Assembly: GCF_016785095.1 (NCBI RefSeq)
Contig: NZ_JAEKJB010000001.1
Location: 1-64,000 of the forward strand
Direction: 5' to 3'
DNA: 64,000 nt
Source: Alloalcanivorax marinus
GTDB taxonomy: Bacteria > Pseudomonadota > Gammaproteobacteria > Pseudomonadales > Alcanivoracaceae
Shown in pieces: positions 18,403 to 27,450 of the stretch. Position 1 is the stretch's first letter. Every line of letters begins with the position of its first letter. The notes below the pieces were generated by a model. The model was not told the DNA's origin. It was given only the letters and a program-made list of their open reading frames with translations, and did no database searches. The translations under genes were made by a program, and so were the position numbers.

Positions 18403-19353
18403 CTATAACCAACCCTTGCGCTTGAAATACCAATAGGGCGCGATGCCGGACAGAATCATCAATCCGATCACCATCGGATAGCCGAACTTGAACTGCAGCT
18501 CCGGCATCACCTGGAAGTTCATACCGTAGATGCTGGCGATCATGGTCGGCGGCAGGAACACCACGGCGGCGATCGAGAAAATCTTGATGATCTGGTTCTG
18601 CTCGATGTTGATGAAGCCCTGGGTGGAATCCATCAGGAAGTTGATCTTCTCGAACAGGAAGGTGGCGTGGGACATCAGGGTATCCAGGTCGTGCTGGATT
18701 TCCGAACAGGTGCGGCGGCGGTCCTTGTCGGCGCGCACGTAACGCTGAATGAATGAAATCGAACGCTGGGTGTCCATCAAACACAGGCGCACCTTGCCAT
18801 TGCTGTCCTCCAGGTGGGCCAGCTTCTCGATGCCGTCCTCCAGCTCCGCCTCCTCATCTTCCAGCACCAGGTAGCTGACGTCCTCCAGGTCCCGGTGAAT
18901 GTCCTCCAGGGTGTCCGCCAGGTTCTCCGTTTTCTGCTCAAGGATATTGAGCAGGATATCCAGCGGCTCCTGGACCCGAACCCAGCCACGCCGCACGCGC
19001 AGACGCATCAAGCGGAAATCCGGCAGCCGTGAGTCGCGGAAGGTGAGCAGGCGCCCGGGTTGCAACACGAACGCCACGGTAGCGGTGCGGTGGCGACCCT
19101 CGGCCTGGTAGACGAACAGGGAGTGGACGTGCAGGCCGTGCTCATCGTGGAAGAAGCGCGCCGAGGATTCGATCTCCTCCACATCGTCGGAGGCCGGCAG
19201 CGCCTGACGGAACAAATGCTGCACCTGCTCGCGTTCCTCGTCGGTGGCATCGACCATGTCGATCCAACTCGCCGCGTCGGAAGTCGTGGGCGTCAAATCG
19301 GCCACGTCGCGCTCGCGCAGAACGCCATTCTCGATATCGTAGACGTGCAGCAT
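18403..19353 (-). CDS. corA: Magnesium/cobalt transporter CorA
   Basis: A 316-residue CorA channel subunit. The large N-terminal cytoplasmic domain with long helices is followed by two C-terminal membrane helices, and the selectivity motif GMN is at residues 277-279 (IASIYGMNFQ). The C-terminus is lysine-rich. It forms a pentamer that imports Mg2+. It is divergent from alkB, with the start codons about 57 bases apart. A second, more distant CorA-superfamily gene (zntB type) occurs at 46146-47189. Confidence 0.96.
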   Translation of the reverse strand: MLHVYDIENGVLRERDVADLTPTTSDAASWIDMVDATDEEREQVQHLFRQALPASDDVEEIESSARFFHDEHGLHVHSLFVYQAEGRHRTATVAFVLQPGRLLTFRDSRLPDFRLMRLRVRRGWVRVQEPLDILLNILEQKTENLADTLEDIHRDLEDVSYLVLEDEEAELEDGIEKLAHLEDSNGKVRLCLMDTQRSISFIQRYVRADKDRRRTCSEIQHDLDTLMSHATFLFEKINFLMDSTQGFINIEQNQIIKIFSIAAVVFLPPTMIASIYGMNFQVMPELQFKFGYPMVIGLMILSGIAPYWYFKRKGWL

Positions 19354-19410
19354 GTTAGACTCCCGAAACGGTCAGAGAACATCGACAGCGGTTAGATAGA
19401 GCAGCGCGTC

Positions 19411-20034
19411 ATGAGTGTCAACTCCACCCTATCACGCCCGCCCTCCTGGCCCGCTCCCACGGAGCTGGGCCATGGCGCGCGGTTGTGGCTTTTCTCCGGG
19501 GTTCTCGGCGAACAGGCCACGCCGTTGTTCCACACGCTTTGTAACGAATTGCCCTGGGAGTCTCCCACGGTGCGTGTATTCGGCCGTGAACACCCGGTAC
19601 CGCGCCGCACCTGCTGGCTGGCCGACGCCGGCGTGCGCTACCGCTACTCCGGCCTGGTGCACGAAGGCCACGGCTGGCCGCACCACCTCGCCGCCCTGCG
19701 TCACCGCCTCACCGAGCTTACCGGTCGCGCCCCCAACGGCGTGCTCGCCAACCTCTACCGCGACGGCGACGACACCATGGGCTGGCATCGCGATAACGAA
19801 CCGGAACTGGGCCCCACGCCCTGGGTGCTCTCCTACAATCTCGGCGCCAGCCGCGACTTCGCCTTCCGCCGCCACGGCGAGCACCGCCAAGCCCACATCC
19901 TGACCCTGCACCACGACGACCTGCTGGTGATGTCGCCGCAAACCCAGCACCACTTCGAACACGCCCTGCCCCGCCGCCGCCGCGTCAACGCCCCCCGCCT
20001 CAACCTCACCTTCCGAGAAATCATTCCCCGCTAA
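19411..20034 (+). CDS. Alpha-ketoglutarate-dependent dioxygenase, AlkB-like
   Basis: A 207-residue Fe(II)/2-oxoglutarate dioxygenase of the AlkB superfamily. Iron ligands are visible as HxD (His126, Asp128 in MGWHRDNEPELG) and His184 (HFEHALPRR); the 2-oxoglutarate/substrate arginines are in RLNLTFR (Arg196, Arg202). Family members demethylate alkylated bases such as 1-methyladenine and 3-methylcytosine. It resembles the ALKBH2/3-like bacterial group rather than the ada-linked E. coli AlkB, so the symbol is left empty. It is transcribed away from corA. Confidence 0.9.
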   Translation: MSVNSTLSRPPSWPAPTELGHGARLWLFSGVLGEQATPLFHTLCNELPWESPTVRVFGREHPVPRRTCWLADAGVRYRYSGLVHEGHGWPHHLAALRHRLTELTGRAPNGVLANLYRDGDDTMGWHRDNEPELGPTPWVLSYNLGASRDFAFRRHGEHRQAHILTLHHDDLLVMSPQTQHHFEHALPRRRRVNAPRLNLTFREIIPR

Positions 20035-20069
20035 CTCCCCTACGAAGCCGCGGGTGATGCTACCTCGAA

Positions 20070-20224
20070 GCGTCTCGGCGTGGGCCCCCTTCCGGGACCC
20101 TGTTTGACAGGATGTCAAACCGGGAGTCTCCAGGGACGGATTCACGACGTTCCCGGAAGGGGTCCCACGACGAGACGCGGCCCCGATCGAGAACCAGCCC
20201 GTCTCGTGGCAGCCCCCTCTGGAG
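20070..20224. repeat. Structured intergenic element (dispersed repeat family 2)
   Basis: A 28-base inverted repeat (20070-20097 against 20151-20178, 26 of 28 positions complementary) encloses a 53-base interior. The interior holds a perfect hairpin, GTTTGACA-GGA-TGTCAAAC, at 20102-20120. Further pairings are possible: CTCCAG 20128-20133 with CTGGAG 20219-20224, and CGAGACG 20171-20177 with CGTCTCG 20200-20206. A related core occurs at 30437-30473. The element sits between two convergent genes and no protein is evident in it. Confidence 0.75.
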
Positions 20225-20237
20225 AACATCGACAAGA

Positions 20238-21461
20238 TCAACCAAAAAACAGATAACTCAACCCGATCGCCGCCACCAACCCGGCCAGATCCGCCCCCAA
20301 CCCACACCAAAGCGCGTACCGCATATCCCGAATTCCCACGCTGCCGAAGTACACCGCCAGCACGTAGAAGGTGGTCTCCGTGGAGCCCTGCATCACCGCC
20401 GCCATCTTGCCGGCCAGGGAATCCACCCCCTGGCTCTGCATCACGTCCAGCATCGCCGCCCGCGCACCGGAGCCACTCAACGGCTTAAGCAGAGCCACCG
20501 GCAAGGCATCCACGAACCGGGTGTCCCAGCCCAACGCCGCCACGCCGTGGCGGATACCGTCCAGAAACAATTCCAGGGCACCGCTGGCACGCAGCATGGC
20601 GATGGCGGCAAGCATCGCCACCAGATACGGAATCAATTTCACCGCCAGGTGAAAGCCTTCCTTCGCCCCCTCCACGAAGCAATCGTAGCTGTCCACCCGA
20701 GCCCGCCAGGCGGCCCAGAAAAAGGCCGCGATCACCGCCAGCAGAATGCCGTTGCCAAGCAGACCGGACAGCGTCGAGCCCAGCGCCGGCGGCGCCAGCC
20801 AGATGCCCAGGGCCAACAACCCGAGCAGAGCCAGCCAGCCCCCCGCCACCGCCAGTAGCAACGGATCGCGCAGCGGTATCCGCTGCACCCGGGCGGTGAG
20901 CGCCACGCCCACGAAGGTGGATACGGTGGTCGCCATGAGCATGGGCAGGTACACCGCCGCCGGGTCGGCGGCGCCCTGCTGGGCGCGGTAGAGCAGTACC
21001 GTTACCGGCACCAGTGTCACTGACGAGGTGTTCAGCACCAGAAACATGATCTGGCTGTCGGTGGCTCGGCGCGGTCGCGGATTGTCGGCCTGCAACGCCT
21101 CCATGGCCTTCAGCCCCAGGGGCGTGGCCGCGTTGTCCAGGCCCAGCATGTTGGCGGCCAGGTTCATGGACACCGCCGCGCCGGCGGCCGGGTCCCGGCG
21201 CAGCGACGGCATCAGCCGCGCCAGCAGCGGGCGTACCGCGCCGGCCAGGCGATCGGCCAGGCGGCTTTCCTCGGCGAGCCGGAACAGGCCGCTCCACAGA
21301 GCCAGCACGCCGATCAGGCCCAGGCTTACCTCCACCGCCAGGTCGGCGGCGCGCCACAACGCCGCCACCACCCGCGCCGGCGCTTCCAGGTCGCCGCTCA
21401 AAAGCTGCCCCAGCGCGCCGAGGATGCCGATCAGAAAAAACCCGGTGAATAAACGATGCAC
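20238..21461 (-). CDS. SpmA/SpmB-type nucleoside-recognition (Gate domain) membrane protein
   Basis: About 407 residues, many membrane helices. The sequence reads as SpmA followed by SpmB in one chain: MNLAANMLGLDNAATPLGLKAM in the first half and a second Gate-like half with VALLKPLSGSGARAAMLD and GSTETTFYVLAVYFGSVGI. Such fused spore-maturation-like proteins are common in non-sporulating Proteobacteria and are thought to be transporters, substrate unknown. I place the start at GTG 21461, which matches the family; the frame stays open to 21590 but that part is low-complexity and unlike the family. Confidence 0.82.
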   Translation of the reverse strand: MHRLFTGFFLIGILGALGQLLSGDLEAPARVVAALWRAADLAVEVSLGLIGVLALWSGLFRLAEESRLADRLAGAVRPLLARLMPSLRRDPAAGAAVSMNLAANMLGLDNAATPLGLKAMEALQADNPRPRRATDSQIMFLVLNTSSVTLVPVTVLLYRAQQGAADPAAVYLPMLMATTVSTFVGVALTARVQRIPLRDPLLLAVAGGWLALLGLLALGIWLAPPALGSTLSGLLGNGILLAVIAAFFWAAWRARVDSYDCFVEGAKEGFHLAVKLIPYLVAMLAAIAMLRASGALELFLDGIRHGVAALGWDTRFVDALPVALLKPLSGSGARAAMLDVMQSQGVDSLAGKMAAVMQGSTETTFYVLAVYFGSVGIRDMRYALWCGLGADLAGLVAAIGLSYLFFG

Positions 21462-21602
21462 GGCCGTCGTGGTCCCATGGCTGGCAAAGGCCACAGTATG
21501 TCGCGGGCGCCGCCGCTTGCCTATGGGCGGCCCCCTGTGCGTGGCCGCCGATTCCCTTATACTGGGGCAAAACCTTTGATCCAAACACAACCGAGTTCGC
21601 CC

Positions 21603-23717
21603 ATGTCCGTATTCCGAAAGCTGTTAGGCGTGTTTCTCGCGGCCCTGTTGCTGGGCGGCGCCCTCAAGGTGGGCGGCGACCTCAAAGCCGGCCCCGAGGT
21701 CCAGGGGGCGCTCAAGCCCGAGGCCGTGCACCGCGAGGCCACCGAGGAAATCGTCGACCGGCTCGACCTGCACTACCGCCGGCTCAAATTCGACGATGCG
21801 CTGTCCGCCCGGGTGCTGGAGCAATACCTGAAGGACCTGGACCCCAATCGGCTGTACTTCACCCGCCAGGACATCGACGACTTCCAGGTTTATCGCGACA
21901 AGCTGGATGACCAGCTCGAGGACGGCGAACTGGAAGCGGGCTACACCATTTTCAATCGCTTCCAGACACGCCTGGAGGCCCGCCTGACGGAAATCCTCGA
22001 CGACATCAAGGCCGGTTTCGACGACTGGTCCTTCGACGGCGACGAGGAAGTGCTGGTGGACCGCAGCGAGGCGGACTGGGCCGCCAATGACGCGGCCCTG
22101 GACCAGATCTGGCGCCGCCAGTTGAAGAACGCGGTGCTCTCCATGCGCCTCAACGGCACCGAGGACGAGGCCATCCAGGAGCGTCTCACCAACCGCTACG
22201 AAAGCCAGCTCAACCGGGTGCGCCAGAACACTTCCGAGGATGTGTTCCAGACCTATATGAACGCGCTGGCGCAGTCCTTCGACCCGCACACCAACTACTT
22301 CACCCCGCACAATTCCGAGAACTTCGACATCAGCATGAGCCGTTCCCTGGAAGGCATCGGCGCGGTGCTGCAGTACGAGGACGGCTACACCAAGGTGGTG
22401 CGCCTGGTGCCCGGCGGCCCGGCCGCCAAGCACGGTCAGATCAAGCCCGCAGACCGCATCGTCGCGGTGGGCCAGGAAGACGGCGACATGATCAACGTGA
22501 TCGGCATGCGCCTGGACGAGGTGGTGGACATGATCCGCGGGCCCAAGGGCTCCGAGGTACGCCTGGAAGTGATCCCCGCCGGCAGCGCCAGCGAGCACGA
22601 CACCCGCACCATCGCCATCACCCGCAACAAGGTGGTACTGGAGGAACAGGCCGCCAAGAAGGAAGTGATCAAATTCCAGCATGACGGCGACACCGTCAAG
22701 CTGGGCGTGATCGAGATTCCCGCCTTCTACATGGACTTCAATGCCTTCCATCGCGGCGACCCCAACTACACCAGCACCACCCGGGACGTGGCCGAGCTGC
22801 TGGTGGAGCTGCGCAAGGAAAACGTGGACGGCCTGGTGATCGATCTGCGCAACAACGGCGGCGGTTCGCTGCTGGAGGTGAATAAGCTGGTCAGCCTGTT
22901 CATCAATCGTGGCCCCACCGTGCAGGTGCGCGAGGCCGGTGGCCGCGTCAGCGTCGAGAACGATCAGTATCCGGGCATGCTCTACGCCGGCCCCATGGCG
23001 GTTCTCGTGAACCGCTACAGCGCCTCGGCCTCGGAGATCTTCGCCGGCGCCATGCAGGACTACGGTCGCGCCTTGATTGTCGGTGATCAGACCTACGGCA
23101 AGGGCACCGTGCAGACCCTGCTGGATCTGAACCACGGCAAGCTGAAAATGACCAATGCCAAGTTCTACCGGGTATCCGGCTCCAGCAACCAGAATCTGGG
23201 CATCGTGCCGGATGTGAACATGCCCTCTCTGATCGACAAGCAGGAGGTGGGTGAAAGCAGCCTGCCCAACGCGATGCCATGGGACGAGATCAAACCGGCG
23301 GATTATCAGCGCTACCAGGACCTGGTACCGCTGCTGCCGGCGTTGCGGGAGCGCCACGACAAGCGCATCCAGGACAACCCGGAATTCGTGTACGTGGAAA
23401 AACTGCGCGACCTGCTGCGCCAGGCCAACGAGCGCCATGAGCTATCGCTCAACGCCGAGCAGCGCCAGGCCTGGCAGCGGGACTTCGACGGCAAGCGCCT
23501 GGCCATCGAGAACCGCCTGCGCGAATACCGGGGCGAGGACACGATCGACAAGATGGAAGACCTGCGCAAACTGGAGGAACAGCGTGCTCTCGACCCGGAG
23601 GCCAACGAGGAGCCCATGGACGAGGACCCCTATCTGCGCGAAACCGGCCATATTCTGGCCGACATGATGGGCCTCCTCCATGAACAGCGGGTCGCCGACA
23701 AGGGAACCGGCCTGTAA
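21603..23717 (+). CDS. prc: Tail-specific protease Prc (C-terminal processing peptidase)
   Basis: A 704-residue periplasmic serine protease of family S41. A signal/anchor segment at residues 1-22 is followed by an N-terminal helical domain, a PDZ domain (about 235-330), the protease core and a C-terminal DUF3340-like region. The Ser-Lys dyad is visible: Ser475 (RYSASASEIF) and Lys500 (QTYGKGTVQ), 25 residues apart as in E. coli Prc. It trims penicillin-binding protein 3 and degrades proteins with nonpolar tails. ATG 21603 is chosen; earlier in-frame starts run into the divergent gene. A possible -10 box TATACT lies at 21558-21563. Confidence 0.95.
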   Translation: MSVFRKLLGVFLAALLLGGALKVGGDLKAGPEVQGALKPEAVHREATEEIVDRLDLHYRRLKFDDALSARVLEQYLKDLDPNRLYFTRQDIDDFQVYRDKLDDQLEDGELEAGYTIFNRFQTRLEARLTEILDDIKAGFDDWSFDGDEEVLVDRSEADWAANDAALDQIWRRQLKNAVLSMRLNGTEDEAIQERLTNRYESQLNRVRQNTSEDVFQTYMNALAQSFDPHTNYFTPHNSENFDISMSRSLEGIGAVLQYEDGYTKVVRLVPGGPAAKHGQIKPADRIVAVGQEDGDMINVIGMRLDEVVDMIRGPKGSEVRLEVIPAGSASEHDTRTIAITRNKVVLEEQAAKKEVIKFQHDGDTVKLGVIEIPAFYMDFNAFHRGDPNYTSTTRDVAELLVELRKENVDGLVIDLRNNGGGSLLEVNKLVSLFINRGPTVQVREAGGRVSVENDQYPGMLYAGPMAVLVNRYSASASEIFAGAMQDYGRALIVGDQTYGKGTVQTLLDLNHGKLKMTNAKFYRVSGSSNQNLGIVPDVNMPSLIDKQEVGESSLPNAMPWDEIKPADYQRYQDLVPLLPALRERHDKRIQDNPEFVYVEKLRDLLRQANERHELSLNAEQRQAWQRDFDGKRLAIENRLREYRGEDTIDKMEDLRKLEEQRALDPEANEEPMDEDPYLRETGHILADMMGLLHEQRVADKGTGL

Positions 23718-23752
23718 ACCGGTGTAAGGACTCCTGAAGAACCGGCCCTGGA

Positions 23753-24895
23753 TCAGGCCAGGGCCTTGAACCCCCAGCGGGCCGGGTCGCCCCCCAATCC
23801 CACCTTGAGGGTGCGCCGGCCCAGACCGTGATTGAAATCCTCCAGGCGCCGCTTGGCCGCGTCCGGCAGCAGCCGCTGCCCAAGGCTGGCGGCGCCCAGC
23901 GCGGCGCGCGTCAGACGCACCGCCGCCGCCGAGGACACCCGGCTGTGCAGGTTTAGATCATCGGCCATGGCGTCGCCGATCAGATACCGGCTTACCGCCA
24001 CCAGCACGTCATAGGGAAGATGAAACGGTGGCTTGTTGCTCATGTCGCGCAGCAACGCCTTGGCCAGCGCCTCGCTGTCCCCGGTGGGATCATAAAGGTG
24101 AGAGGTAAGCTGCAGTGCCAGCACTTCCTGCTCCTCCAGACTGGTGGTGAGCAGCGCTTCGTCCACGCCCAGCAGGTAGCCCGCGTAGCGCCAGAAGTAA
24201 TGCATCGCCTCGTGCTCTTCACGGCTGATGTACAGCCCCATGCGCTTGAGCCCACGCACCACCATGTAGTCGAATTCCAGCACCGTGCCGGCCATGTCCT
24301 CCTGGTTGATGGGCAGATCGTAGCGGTCTTCGTCCCAGTCACCGCGTTCGGCCAGGAAACGGCGTACCGCGGCATGCAGGAGCCGCACTTCCATCACCGT
24401 GCGGTGGCCAAGCCCTCCGGGGCGCAAGCCGTCCGGAGCCGCGATGTTGTGCAGCATCTGACCGGTTTCGTAGATGCGCCGGGAGACATCCTTTTGTAAA
24501 CGACCGGTGGCCACCAGTACCTGGGAGGGTTTGTTGTGGGCATAGCCCTCCACCAGGCTGGAACACATCAACACCAGCCCCTGCAGGGCGCCGTGACGGC
24601 GATACATGCGCCGGCCCAGTTCCATGGCCTCGAAGTCCACCCAGCCCGGCACCCTGAAACAATGCTCCAGGAAGTCCCGGTAGACGCCGCCCTCCTCCCC
24701 GGCACGTCGCTCGACCTCCTCCAGCAAACCGGAAGGACGACGGAACGGGACCGATTCCAGACAACGGTCCGCCAGCGGGTCCTGGACCCGGCGCCAGCTC
24801 TGCAACCGGGAATGGGAATAGCGATCGAACCAGATATGCTCCCGGGGCGTGCTCGGGCCCGCCCGCAGGCGGGCCAGTTCGGTGGGCGTGGCCAT
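23753..24895 (-). CDS. Oxygenase MpaB family protein (DUF2236)
   Basis: A 380-residue member of the DUF2236/MpaB/latex-clearing-protein superfamily, mostly helical. Recognisable parts are GALQGLVLMCSSLVEGY, the block around VRLLHAAVRRFL with a possible haem-ligand histidine, and RYAGYLLGVDEAL in the C-terminal half. Characterised members are haem oxygenases that cleave polyisoprene or prenyl side chains; the substrate here is unknown. AGGAG lies just before the ATG. A perfect 8-base hairpin overlaps the stop region (23744-23765). It is followed, in the same direction upstream, by an alpha/beta hydrolase gene. Confidence 0.8.
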   Translation of the reverse strand: MATPTELARLRAGPSTPREHIWFDRYSHSRLQSWRRVQDPLADRCLESVPFRRPSGLLEEVERRAGEEGGVYRDFLEHCFRVPGWVDFEAMELGRRMYRRHGALQGLVLMCSSLVEGYAHNKPSQVLVATGRLQKDVSRRIYETGQMLHNIAAPDGLRPGGLGHRTVMEVRLLHAAVRRFLAERGDWDEDRYDLPINQEDMAGTVLEFDYMVVRGLKRMGLYISREEHEAMHYFWRYAGYLLGVDEALLTTSLEEQEVLALQLTSHLYDPTGDSEALAKALLRDMSNKPPFHLPYDVLVAVSRYLIGDAMADDLNLHSRVSSAAAVRLTRAALGAASLGQRLLPDAAKRRLEDFNHGLGRRTLKVGLGGDPARWGFKALA

Positions 24896-24968
24896 GATTG
24901 TGCTCCTGATACCGGGCCGGCTCAGAACCGGCGGGTTCTGTACACGCTAGAGCGCCACCCGGGCGCGG

Positions 24969-25751
24969 TCAAGACAGCGGATTCGCCCAGCGGACCAGGG
25001 TATCGGTCAACCAGGCCGGTGCGTCCAGGGACAGGTCATGGCCGGCGTCCGGATGCACCGCCAGAGGCCGCTCCCAGGCCCGCGCCAGGGCCCGGGAACA
25101 GTCCGGGTGCACCAGTCGGTCGCCGGCGCCGTTGATCACCAGCACCGAAGGCCCCTCGGGCAGCCTCGCCGGCGCCCGGAAACGGGCCGCCGCCCACAGC
25201 TGGCGCACGGTATTGGCGGCGGACACCGGTCGTGCCCGATCCACCGCCAGGAATCGCCGGGCCACCGCGTCCCGCTCCAGCGGCGACAGGTGGTTGGTGG
25301 TGATATCCAGAATCATGCGCTCCCGGGCCAGCCGGTCGCGGCTCAGCAATCCCTGGCACAGAATCCGTCCATAATTGCCAGGGCGCAGGCGCCGCCAGAA
25401 CGGGCTGAACGGCGCCGCGCTGGAATTGATCAGCGCCGCGGCGGCCACCTGCCGTGGATACCGTTTCAGCCATTCCACCGCCACCATGCCGCCCAGCGAC
25501 AACGCCACCAAACGCACCGGCCCTTCCACGCCAAGGCCGGCCAGTTGATCCCGGGCGGCGTCCACCATGGCCGCCACCCGCGCCGGGCTGCGTTTCCGGT
25601 GCAGCACGCCGTTACCCGGCAGATCCAGGGGCAGCACCCGGTGGCCGCTGCCCAGCGCCGAGGCCAGGCGCTCGGCGAACCCCTCCCAGTGGGCCTGCTC
25701 GCGCACCAGCCCGCGCAGCAGAATCCAGGTGGTCTGCATATCCATCCCCAT
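24969..25751 (-). CDS. Alpha/beta hydrolase (BioH/RutD-like)
   Basis: About 260 residues with an alpha/beta-hydrolase fold. The likely triad, counted from ATG 25751, is Ser85 (VALSLGGM), Asp211 (NGAGDRLVH) and His238 (DAGHDLSLD). The oxyanion region LLRGLVREQAHWEGF resembles a group found near biotin or quinone genes, but no bio genes are present, so substrate is unknown. Start is uncertain among ATGs at 25751, 25745 and 25739; the last has GGGGATGG a few bases upstream. The frame is open to 25835, in the leader of the next gene. Confidence 0.8.
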   Translation of the reverse strand: MGMDMQTTWILLRGLVREQAHWEGFAERLASALGSGHRVLPLDLPGNGVLHRKRSPARVAAMVDAARDQLAGLGVEGPVRLVALSLGGMVAVEWLKRYPRQVAAAALINSSAAPFSPFWRRLRPGNYGRILCQGLLSRDRLARERMILDITTNHLSPLERDAVARRFLAVDRARPVSAANTVRQLWAAARFRAPARLPEGPSVLVINGAGDRLVHPDCSRALARAWERPLAVHPDAGHDLSLDAPAWLTDTLVRWANPLS

Positions 25752-25836
25752 GTAGGTATTCGAGGCATCCCACGATAGAATGCGGGGGCGTTCGGGACCC
25801 CGCCGTCCCCTCTGTTCATCGTTGGCGCGAGGCACT

Positions 25837-27267
25837 ATGGCACGAAAAACCGTGAAACGGGTAAAGACCGGCTCCCTGGAACGCCGCTTCTCACTGGCCC
25901 GGGCCGGTTTCCTGGCCGGCGCGCGCTACGCCACCACCAGCGCCGGCGGCCTGTTCAGCAGTGCCGACAAGCGCGAGGCGCGGCGCCGGGAAAATTTGTC
26001 CGAGCGAGCCCGGGAACTGGTCGACGAACTCGGTCGGCTGAAAGGCTCGGTGGTCAAGATCGGCCAGATGATGGCGCTGTTCGGCGAGCACTTCCTGCCC
26101 GAGGAGGTTACCGCCGCCCTGCATACCCTGGAGAACAGCACCACCGCCCTGGAATGGCCGGCGGTTGAGAAGCATCTCAAGCAGCAACTGGGCACCGTCA
26201 AACTCAGCGAGCTGGACGTGGACCCGGAGCCCCTGGGGGCCGCCAGCCTGGGCCAGGTACACCGGGCCCGGCGCAAAAGCGACGGTCGCCAACTGGTGCT
26301 CAAGATCCAGTACCCCGGCGTCGCCGACGCCATCGACTCGGATATGCGTGCCCTGGTGCGTCTGTTGAAACTGAGTCGGCTGGTGCCGATCACCGAGCAA
26401 TTCAACCAGTGGCTCGATGAAGTGCGCGCCATGCTTGGCCGCGAGGTGGATTACGACCTTGAGGCACACACCACCCGACACTTCCGCCAGGCGCTGCTCG
26501 ACGATCCGCGCTTCGTGGTGCCGGAGGTGTTCGGCGACTACTCCACTCACAACATTCTCTGCCTGTCCTACGAAGAAGGCGTGCACATCAGCGACCCGTC
26601 GGTGACCGAGCTTGGCCAGGAACGGCGCAATTTCCTGGGCCGCGCGATCATGGAGCTGTGCTGTCGGGAGGTGTTCGAGTGGGACAAAATGCAGACCGAC
26701 CCCAACTTCGGCAACTACCTGATGCGGGTCGGCGAGGATGGCCGCGACCAGATCGTGCTGCTCGATTTCGGCGCCATTCGTGATTTCGATGACGATGTGC
26801 TGGGGCCCGGCCGGGAAATGATCCGCGCCGCCTGGTATCACGATACCGACCGCCTGGTGGATGCGATGCGCGCCCTGGGCTTTTTGTCCGGCGATGTGCC
26901 CCGGCGCCTGCTGGATGATTTCGCGGCGCTGTGTTTCGAGGCCATCGAAGCCCTGCAGGACCCGGACCGCTTCCCGCCACCGCCCTCGGTGGTCAATGAA
27001 AAGGGTGAATATCTGTGGGGCGAAAGCGACCTGCCGAACCGGGTGATGAACCGCGCCAGCCGCACCGCCCTGTCGGTGCATTTCGACGTGCCGCCCAAGG
27101 AATTCATCTTTTTGTTCCGGAAATTGCTGGGGGCTTACACCTTTTTACATGTGATCAAGGCACAGGTGCGCGGAAACACCATTCTGGAGCCGTTCGTGCA
27201 TATGCGGGAAGCGTCGGACCGGGCCATTGTTGATCAAAAACTGAACAAAACTGAGAAAAAACGGTGA
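25837..27267 (+). CDS. AarF/ABC1/UbiB-type atypical kinase-like protein (first copy)
   Basis: A 476-residue ABC1/ADCK-like protein. The family-specific KxGQ motif is present in VVKIGQMMALFGE, followed by the Ala-rich loop region PLGAASLGQVHRA and the DFG-like metal motif LLDFGAIRDF. It lacks the two C-terminal membrane helices seen in the UbiB protein encoded at 38904, so the two are different paralogues. Members of this soluble group are thought to act on lipids or quinone precursors by an ATPase activity; a specific role is not established. A TAGAAT -10-like box lies at 25776-25781. Confidence 0.88.
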   Translation: MARKTVKRVKTGSLERRFSLARAGFLAGARYATTSAGGLFSSADKREARRRENLSERARELVDELGRLKGSVVKIGQMMALFGEHFLPEEVTAALHTLENSTTALEWPAVEKHLKQQLGTVKLSELDVDPEPLGAASLGQVHRARRKSDGRQLVLKIQYPGVADAIDSDMRALVRLLKLSRLVPITEQFNQWLDEVRAMLGREVDYDLEAHTTRHFRQALLDDPRFVVPEVFGDYSTHNILCLSYEEGVHISDPSVTELGQERRNFLGRAIMELCCREVFEWDKMQTDPNFGNYLMRVGEDGRDQIVLLDFGAIRDFDDDVLGPGREMIRAAWYHDTDRLVDAMRALGFLSGDVPRRLLDDFAALCFEAIEALQDPDRFPPPPSVVNEKGEYLWGESDLPNRVMNRASRTALSVHFDVPPKEFIFLFRKLLGAYTFLHVIKAQVRGNTILEPFVHMREASDRAIVDQKLNKTEKKR

Positions 27268-27361
27268 TCTTTCCGCTCAATTATTGACCGTTCGTCCAGT
27301 GGACAGACATTTCTTGTTTGCCAAGCTGGTCACTCCACAATAAGGTTAGCAGCCTGCTCGG

Positions 27362-27390
27362 CGGCCGGTTTGAATAAACCGGCCGTTTTT
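27362..27390 (+). terminator. Rho-independent terminator in the aarF-pnt gap
   Basis: A perfect 10-base stem (CGGCCGGTTT with AAACCGGCCG), a 4-base GAAT loop and five T residues. It could end the upstream aarF-like transcript, whose stop codon is 94 bases away, or act as an attenuator inside the pnt leader, because no promoter fits in the short space after it. Confidence 0.88.
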
Positions 27391-27393
27391 CGA

Positions 27394-27417
27394 GGTCCCG
27401 GAAAAAAATCCGGGACC
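27394..27417 (+). promoter_or_regulatory. Second leader hairpin before pntAA
   Basis: Three bases after the terminator T-run is a perfect 9-base stem (GGTCCCGGA with TCCGGGACC) with a loop of six A residues. It ends 33 bases before the GTG start of pntAA and has no T-run, so it is not itself a terminator. It may stabilise the processed 5-prime end or be part of a leader switch. Confidence 0.6.
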
Positions 27418-27450
27418 GGTTTGACGAACCATAAGATGGGGGTAACGCAG

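Noticed and set aside
21624..23438. Long antisense reading frame of about 600 codons opposite prc
   Set aside because: It is the GC-rich mirror of a well-conserved gene and has no recognisable domain; similar frames lie opposite nhaB, pntB and cysI.
23744..23765. Perfect 8-base hairpin GGCCCTGG/CCAGGGCC between prc and the MpaB gene
   Set aside because: There is no T-run on either strand, so I do not call it a terminator; it may still have a small role at this convergent junction.
24923..24940. Hairpin CAGAACC-GGCG-GGTTCTG between the MpaB and hydrolase genes
   Set aside because: A 7-base stem without T-run in GC-rich DNA is expected by chance in a window this size.
25775..25781. TAGAAT boxes (25776, 31055, 46071) as strong promoters
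   Set aside because: The matching -35 boxes are poor, except at mltD; one lies in a REP loop. Only the mltD case was listed.
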